From NCBI GenBank assembly GCA_022592445.1, contig JABYQR010000010.1, forward strand, positions 124,001 to 188,000: a stretch of 64,000 nucleotides of DNA. Reading direction: 5' to 3'. Under the pieces are notes generated by a model. The model was not told where the DNA came from and ran no database searches. It was given only the letters and a program-made list of their open reading frames with translations. Shown one piece after another: positions 57,858 to 64,000 of this stretch (positions are counted from its first letter, which is position 1; each line of letters starts with the position of its first letter). Origin of the DNA: Cytidiella melzeri. Taxonomy: Eukaryota; Basidiomycota; Agaricomycetes; Polyporales; Irpicaceae. The translations under genes were made by a program, and so were the position numbers.

Positions 57858-59532
57858 ATGATCCGCAACGCTCTCGCTTCGGCCGTGCGTCCAGCCCTTC
57901 ATTCAGTGAGTCTTGTCCATCCGTGTTCTGCGCGAAATTTGGCGTTGAACCCAACATTGTGCAGAGAACCGCTACCACCCTCTCAGCCGGCTTCCCCAAG
58001 GTCGCGTCGACAACGGTGCGTACACATGGCGCATCTCACGCTACGTGACTTGATAGTTACGGCTGTTATTCTAGCTCCCCACCAAGAAGTACGGCGGAGT
58101 ATACACTGTAAGCTTCACCCGTCACCTCTTGCGTCCGCAACAGGTGCTGAAATGCGGCGCCTTTTGCATAGGTTACCCTCATCCCCGGAGACGGTATCGG
58201 TAATGAGATTACAGAATCCGTCAAGGAAATATTTGAGTACGTCAATGCTCCCATAGAGTGGGAGCAGTATAACGTGTCGGGCATATCGTCCGAAGGCGAG
58301 GACCTCTTCAAGCAGGCACTTGAAAGTTTAAGAAGAAACAGAGTTGGTCTCAAGGGTGATTAACTTCATTGAAATGCGACTTCTTCTCTTCTCGCTCATG
58401 CCCAATTTATTCAGGTATCCTCTTCACACCAATCTCCCAATCCGGCCACGTTTCATGGAATGTCGCTATGCGTCAACAACTTGATATCTATGCTTCTGTC
58501 GTCCTTTGCAAGTCCCTCCCTGGTTTTCCCACTCGCCACAACAATGTCGACTTCGCTATCATTCGTGAGAATACCGAGGGTGAATACTCTGGTCTCGAAC
58601 ACCAGAGCTTCCCTGGTGTTGTCGAGAGTCTGAAGGTCTCAACCCGCGCCAAGGCTGAGCGTATCACCCGCTTTGCTTTTGACTTTGCCTTGAAGAACAA
58701 CCGTAAGGTACGCAGTATCATCGCAACCTACAGGGACGTCAACTGCAAGCCACTGACATCTCGTGTGGCAAACGCAGAAAGTTACTTGTGTCCACAAGGC
58801 TAACATCATGAAGCTTGGTGATGGTCTTTTCCTCAATACCTTCCGTAGGGTTGCGGAGGAATACAAAGGTGCTGGCATTGAGTTCAACGACATGATTGTC
58901 GACAACACGTAAGTTACATTCTCCCATTTCATCTCGTAGGCCGTGACGCGCTAATTACCTTCCTTAGCTCGATGCAGCTCGTCGCCCGTCCAGGGCAGTT
59001 CGACGTTATGGTCATGCCCAATTTGTACGGTGCCATCGTATCAAACATTGGCGCAGCCCTAGTTGGTGGACCTGGCATAGTTCCTGGCTGTAATGTCGGA
59101 CGGGTAAGCTAGCCCTATGAATTTCGTGATTTTGTAACCGATGATTGGTTTGTAACCTTGACTAGGAGTACGCTCTCTTCGAGCCTGGATGCCGCCACGT
59201 TGCGCAAGATCTCATGGGTACCAACCGTGCCAACCCTGCTGCGATGATCTTGTCTTCTACCATGATGCTGAGACATCTTGGGTAGGTCAAACCCAGTCCT
59301 CCCCGTATTTTCTGGCTGAGTATGTGACCTACTTTAGCTTGGACAACCTCGCAAACAACATTGCGAGTGCGACCTTTGACGTCATCAACAGCGGCGATGT
59401 ACGCACAGCTGATATGGGCGGTGAGTATCATTTCATCTTACTCGTGAGGCCGCTCACTGAGCTCCACCTTCTTTAGGCGCTGCCACAACTTCCGAATTTA
59501 CTTCTGCCATCATCAAAAAGCTAGGCGCATGA
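57858..59532 (+). CDS. IDH1: NAD-dependent isocitrate dehydrogenase, subunit 1 (mitochondrial)
   Basis: Exons are 57858-57905, 57965-58015, 58075-58107, 58172-58355, 58415-58707, 58778-58908, 58968-59103, 59166-59281, 59338-59420 and 59477-59532, giving 376 residues. The first 30 residues form a basic Ser/Thr/Ala-rich mitochondrial presequence. Landmarks are [51 protein letters not shown], the signature region around [19 protein letters not shown] and [18 protein letters not shown]. These match the Idh1-type subunit, which in yeast is the regulatory partner of the Idh2 catalytic subunit. The hetero-oligomer oxidises isocitrate in the citric acid cycle. PDB1, encoding the E1 beta subunit that feeds the same cycle, lies only 4 kb away. 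Confidence 0.95.
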
Positions 59533-59769
59533 GATGGCAAATGGCTGGGACTGTTCACCACGACGATTTCCGAGAGGTCAGAATTATTGGCTAGATTAAT
59601 AACATATCCCGTGTCTTCGGATTGGCTAGACCGTTCGCAATGTTCACTTGCGGTGGTGATGTAGATATCACATAAGCACTCTAGATAAGTATCTTGCATT
59701 ATCATTGGGACATGAGGCGCTGCGCAAGAAGATATCTCATGGCGGTTCAGTGTCTCCCTGAATACTACA

Positions 59770-61667
59770 TCATGTACCGCCTGCAGGGTTTGGGAAGTCT
59801 AAATCAACATCGGCGAATGTCTCATCTTCATCGAGAGCTGCTTCGTATTCCTCAAGAGTTGTTGTCCGTGGCTTCTTCTTATCTGGAGATCCTTCGCCGA
59901 CTTCATCTGTTTGTGAATGACTCTGTTCCACCCGATCTGCATCCTCCTCGTATTTGACCACCTTCTGGGCACTGGAGCTTGCCCCACTTTCATCTTTCAT
60001 CTCGCCTGCGACCAACGGTGGCTTCCTCTGAGGTAGATTCAGACCGGCACTCGCCCTTTTCCTCAGCTTGAGGATCTTCTCGCATCTCACCTCTCCGCGA
60101 CCTCCCCACTCCCTCACCTCTGGACGAAACTCGGCGTACAACGAGAAGCCGTGCTGGTTCAGTTGTTCGGGAGTATACGTATTGGCGAGGAGGCGCAGCG
60201 CACCGATTATGAAAGGTGTCGTCTGTCGCAGGGAGCGTGTGATGTAAGAGAATCCCGAGGCAGGGGAGACTGGCGTACCGAGGGAGAGAGCCCGCCAGCT
60301 TTCGGTTGCCGTCTGGAAGAGGGGTCTGGTGGATTAATGAGGTTGCACAACGGTATGGTGCGGGAATTGGGAGAAGCAGTGAGCATCGCACGATGGCCAA
60401 TTGGACGGTTTACGTACACTCTGAATTTGTAGCCCAATTGAACGCGTTACATCCACGCATCAGATCGACGTATACGACAGGGCAACTGCGACAAGGGTTT
60501 GTGGCGAGAGACGTACCTTCTACCCATGAGGTCAACGTATGGCTGTGAGCCTCCTTTGCTGGCCTCCACGCCGTTCCTCTTGTCCTCAGTGTATATGCCG
60601 ATCGAAACACCTTTCGAAACAGCGTTCATTTCCGTGTAAACCGATGCTATAATGAGGAAACAGTGTGCGGTGAGCATCGCACTGCATTAGGAGGCTGTGC
60701 AAGCCTGTGTACAGGGGACCTATGCTCACCTATGCTCAGAGCTTCTTCTCGGTTGAATCCTAGCCGTTCTGCAACAATGAAAGACCATGCTGTCATGATC
60801 GGGGCCCGGTTCACAACGGCGTGTTTGGAGAGTAGGACCTAAGAGTGGATAAATCAATGTGCTGGAACAGTGATAATTGCAAAATGGGACGGCTTGAGGA
60901 TACAATTCATCCAGCAAGATGTAAGAAACGCGATATTCGTCGTGCTCCACAACAGCCGAACACGCTGGAGGTGATATCCGTCGCAGCAATTTTGCGTTCC
61001 AACTCCATAGCGGGTAGAATTGCCCTGGTGAGTCGGTACACTCACCGTTTCCTCGAGCACTTCATCGAACTGAAGACTGCCATACGCCTGCTCCTCTAGT
61101 TCTTCCGGGGGGCGATCCGGCAGAAACTCGTTGCGTTCGTCGCCTCGCTTGCGTTTCCTCTTGTGTTGCCCTGCATCAGCAGTATTGTGCTTGCTTAGAC
61201 GCTATACAAGACAGAAGGGAAAACATGAGGATAGCTAATCCTGATTTATGTAACAGATGAGACGCCTTCCATGCACTTACTGACACTTCGGGTGAGGATA
61301 CCTTGCTACTAGTCCCTGAACTAGAGGGACCAGCTGAGCCGGAGTTGCTGCTCTGGCCGGGTGCAAACTGCTTCGTGGGCGAGTTGTGTTTGTACCCTGC
61401 CTTCCTGACAGCGCTGAGGACCAGCTTGCGCTCCTCCGCGCTGGTGATGCCCGCGTCTTGCAGTTTGAAGTCCGTCAACTCAGCTAACGCAGAAGAAGTA
61501 TTGCACGTCTTGTAGCTGTGTCTTTCGTTAGAGTTTATATATTAGTACACATCGATGCGTGGTTGTATTTACAGTTTGCTTGTGATGATCATAGCTTTCG
61601 CGGCGGGCAGATTGTTACTCGTGAGCATCTTGAGAAATGCAGGTAGTGGCAGCTTTGATTCCGTCAT
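59770..61667 (-). CDS. Conserved-looking protein of unknown function with basic NLS-like stretch
   Basis: Exons in transcription order are 61667-61573, 61515-61281, 61201-61046, 60838-60730, 60646-60517 and 60325-59770, giving 426 residues; all phases agree. The N-terminal 75 residues are helical and contain KLYKTCNTSSALAELTDFKL and GITSAEERKLVLSAVRKAGY. A Ser/Gly-rich linker and a basic run KRKRKRG follow. A compact helical domain at about residues 165-290 includes RAPIMTAWSFIVAERLGFNR, ASVYTEMNAVSKGVSIGIY and GGSQPYVDLMGRR. The next block, RQTTPFIIGALRLLANTYTP to EFRPEVREWGGRGEV, looks conserved. The C-terminus is acidic with KKPRTTTLEEYEAAL. I do not recognise a named family. The basic run suggests a nuclear protein. 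The 207-base fourth intron is long for this window. Confidence 0.8.
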
Positions 61668-61925
61668 TTTGGGAGTTGCCATACACTAGACAATGCTATG
61701 ACTATATTCCTGGTCAAAGAGCTTGCTTCAGCGCGAAACAAAGATCACTGGCCACAATGTTGGACTTACGACACAGTCAAGACTTCGTATCCAAGTCCAA
61801 GTTGTGTCCGCAGCCAATGATCATCGGACTGACTGTGACCGTGACATAACACGCCGGCCACTATGGAGCCTGACAATAAGAATAGGCGCAGAACGTGATG
61901 CTCGTCGTTGCAGACTGTGGCCACG
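61668..61925. promoter_or_regulatory. Divergent promoter region unknown protein / APS1
   Basis: These 258 bases lie between two outward-facing start codons. No specific element was identified. Confidence 0.5.
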
Positions 61926-62859
61926 ATGATCAATTACATTCTGCTAGTGTCCAGACAAGGTGCGTCCCTCCATCGCAGAGCATAAGTCAAGGCCTGAATG
62001 CTCTTGGCTTGGTATCTTGCAGGGAAAGTACGTCTCGCGAAATGGTTCCAGACGATGCCACAGAAGCAAAAGGCGAAGATTGTGAAGGACGTCACACAGC
62101 TAGTGCTAGCGCGTCGGACGCGTATGTGTAACTTCCTAGAGTACAAAGGTGTGGATTTCTGCTCTTCAAATCGGGTCGCAGATGTGCTGAAGCTTGGCCA
62201 GATACCAAGGTGGTCTACAGACGTTACGCTTCCTTGTTCTTCGTATGCGGAGTCGGGTCGGGTGACAACGAATTGATCACACTCGAGATCATACACAGAT
62301 ATGTGGAAGTTCTTGATCGATACTTTGGTAACGTGAGTGTTCAACCCTTACATTCCGGACACTGTGCTCAAGACAAAGCCTCAGGTCTGTGAGCTTGATC
62401 TGTGAGCAAGAGACTGCTGTGTACGCCGAATCGCTGCTGATCCACATATACAGTATATTCAACTTCCAGAAGGCCTTCGCCGTATGTACACCAGCCGCTA
62501 TTTGTCATCCGTCATGCTGAACTGTTTAAGATCCTGGATGAGTTGATCATAGCAGGCGAGTTGCAGGAATCGTCAAAGAAGTCGGTATTGCGTGTGGTGA
62601 GTAACATGCTCCCTAACACATTCAAATCTTTGACCTCATGAATACGATACAGGTCACGCAATCAGACAGCGTAGAAGAGCAGGAGAATAGTGAAGACACT
62701 CTAGCGCGCCTCGGCAGTGCAGGTGAGCCTTAATTCATCTCCTTTTCCTCTGGGGGTACGACTGATACATTCTGCAATGGGCTTTTTTTAGCTGCTGGGA
62801 TCAGCGCTCTGACTAGTAGAAGCGTCAGGCCCGCGGGTCCTGCTTCGTACAATATGTAG
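61926..62859 (+). CDS. APS1: AP-1 clathrin adaptor sigma subunit
   Basis: Exons are 61926-61959, 62023-62148, 62202-62332, 62385-62401, 62454-62481, 62531-62596, 62653-62722 and 62792-62859, giving 179 residues. The sequence follows the adaptin small-chain pattern: [78 protein letters not shown] and [20 protein letters not shown]. The QGKVRLAKW and [14 protein letters not shown] forms fit sigma-1 of AP-1 better than sigma-2 of AP-2. It is the small subunit of the AP-1 complex for trans-Golgi/endosome clathrin coats. The 24-residue C-terminal tail beyond the usual end is Ser/Ala-rich. Two very short exons (17 and 28 bases) are needed for the frame. Confidence 0.94.
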
Positions 62860-62990
62860 ATTACAAGCTGTCACTCTCGCGTTTTTGATCTACGCGTCGC
62901 TCATCACTCACAGCTTGTGCTTTATGTTTGAATCAGAGATTATTATACGCACGAAAGCAACACGAAAAACCAATGACACGAAGTGAATGA

Positions 62991-64000
62991 CTAGCTAGAG
63001 GTAGCTGCAGCTGCATTATCTGCTTCTACAGTCTTTGATTTCGGCTTCGGCTTGTTCAGGACGTGCCAGCGTACCAGATCGAGCGTAGCTATCGAATCTT
63101 CCACTGAGGAGTGACCAGCAGTCGCACCCCCGGTCTGGATCACTCTTCCGAGATGCTCCTTGGCCCTGTATGGTGACGAGTGTAAAACTGGGAGACAGTG
63201 AATATTCAGGCACACTCACAAGTGTCTCAGAGCTCGACGATATGGGGGTCCGGCCTGATGAGGGAATATGGCGACAGTATCTACACATCTACGATGAATC
63301 ATTCGCAGTGTCTTCAGGTCGTTATCCAGAGCATGGCCGATTATGATGGTATTCGAGTTGATTAGTGCGTCCAATGACTGGCGTATAGAGGCGAGCTGTC
63401 GCGTTGCGGTTGAGTAATCTTCCGCAGTAATCCCAGAAAAGCGTGTGTTGAGATCGCTAGATAGAATGATCCATAAGTCTTTGGGAGACAGAGCGTTCAT
63501 AAAGCCTACATTACTTCCACGCCGTCGTCCATTCGAACCAGTTCATCAAATATTTCTTCCCCTGCACCATCAACCACAGAGACTCGGGCGACTCGCATAC
63601 CGCCTGTGCTGTAGATCATTTCACAGTCCAACGCGACTATGTCAAATGCCTTCCGTTCAGTGTACATCGGGTCGTCCGCAGCTCGAGTGTAGGAAAATGC
63701 ATGTCGACGATGGAGATTTTCTGGTTCTGATTCGTAAAAGACGTGCGGGCCTTTGGAACAAGGGTCTTCGTCTGTTGTTCGGGAACAGCATTGATACACG
63801 CGCCTTTTCTCTCCTGTATACATGTTTAGTCCATAGTCAGCGACAATCATCGTAGTCGAATGAAAGGAGACGAGCCATTTGCTTTACTGGTGAATGGCTT
63901 TCCCCAGTGGAAGACGCACTCATCTGCTTCCTCCTGTCGCTTGACTTGGAACTGTTGGTTGCATCGATCGCACTTCTGAATGCTCCCTTCTTCACTGGGC
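62991..64000 (-). CDS. Rex1/Rex3-type DEDDh RNA exonuclease, 5' part cut by window end
   Basis: Visible exons in transcription order are from beyond 64000 to 63888, 63813-63510, 63456-63220 and 63165-62991. The first visible part has a zinc-finger-like cluster, KCDRC then ECVFHWGKPFT, followed by YQCCSRTTDEDPCSKGPHVF. The exonuclease domain starts with the first acidic pair in IVALDCEMIY, continues with DLNTRFSGIT, has the next Asp in IIGHALDNDLKTL and ends with AGHSSVEDSIATLDL carrying the final His and Asp. This order matches fungal Rex1/Rex3 enzymes that trim 3' ends of structured RNAs in the nucleus. The donor at 63509 (GTAGGC) was selected because it joins the domain in frame. The start codon lies outside the window. 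Confidence 0.9.

Noticed and set aside
60839..61045. The 207-base intron as a host for a nested RNA gene.
   Set aside because: No snoRNA boxes, tRNA features or strong hairpin were recognised in it.

Overview
The window reads as nuclear DNA of a filamentous basidiomycete, probably an agaricomycete. Genes are dense and lie on both strands. Almost every gene is split by many short GT-AG introns, mostly 45-65 bases, and intergenic gaps are a few hundred bases. The gene set fits this: a Fmp27-type bridge lipid-transfer protein, a DUF2985-like membrane protein, a GMC oxidoreductase, a catalytically complete Argonaute and a Ty1/copia element. I placed splice junctions by hand, requiring reading frame and family motifs to agree across each junction. 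No rRNA, tRNA, CRISPR or prokaryotic-style operon was seen.

Layout. Positions 1-1516 are a perfect-looking inverted repeat of two 718-base arms around an 80-base spacer, running to the first base of the window. From 2.4 to 21.8 kb six genes lie on the plus strand: a FEX-type fluoride exporter, the casein kinase 2 regulatory subunit, ribosomal protein eL36, a VTT-domain (TVP38/TMEM64) membrane protein, the 19-exon FMP27/BLTP2-type gene, and a DUF2985-like membrane protein. A GMC oxidoreductase (minus) and a 1075-residue coiled-coil protein (plus) diverge around 24.3 kb. From 29.3 to 42.2 kb seven minus-strand genes follow: a TspO/MBR protein, a small coiled-coil protein, an EF-hand mitochondrial carrier, an unknown proline-rich protein, a 21-exon Argonaute and an amidohydrolase-2 enzyme, that is six clear genes plus one weaker model.

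From 42.6 to 51.7 kb the DNA is degenerate. It holds the wreck of a coiled-coil/FG-repeat gene and a gene for a secreted-looking protein split by an intact copia retrotransposon (46038-51295). The element has two 174-base LTRs that I read as identical, a 5-base target duplication and one open 1611-codon gag-pol frame.

From 52.3 to 64 kb compact housekeeping genes return: pyruvate dehydrogenase E1 beta (minus), a short-chain dehydrogenase (plus), an alpha/beta hydrolase (minus), NAD-isocitrate dehydrogenase subunit 1 (plus), a conserved-looking protein of unknown function (minus), the AP-1 sigma adaptin (plus) and the 3' part of a Rex-type RNA exonuclease (minus, cut by the window end). Several pairs share short divergent promoters.

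I see no clear evidence of a wholly new multi-gene system. The most noteworthy items are the long perfect palindrome (a possible hairpin-RNA source in a genome that also encodes a slicer-type Argonaute, or an assembly artefact), a likely 3-base microexon in that Argonaute, and the young copia element with a half-tRNA-iMet-type primer site inserted in a host coding exon.
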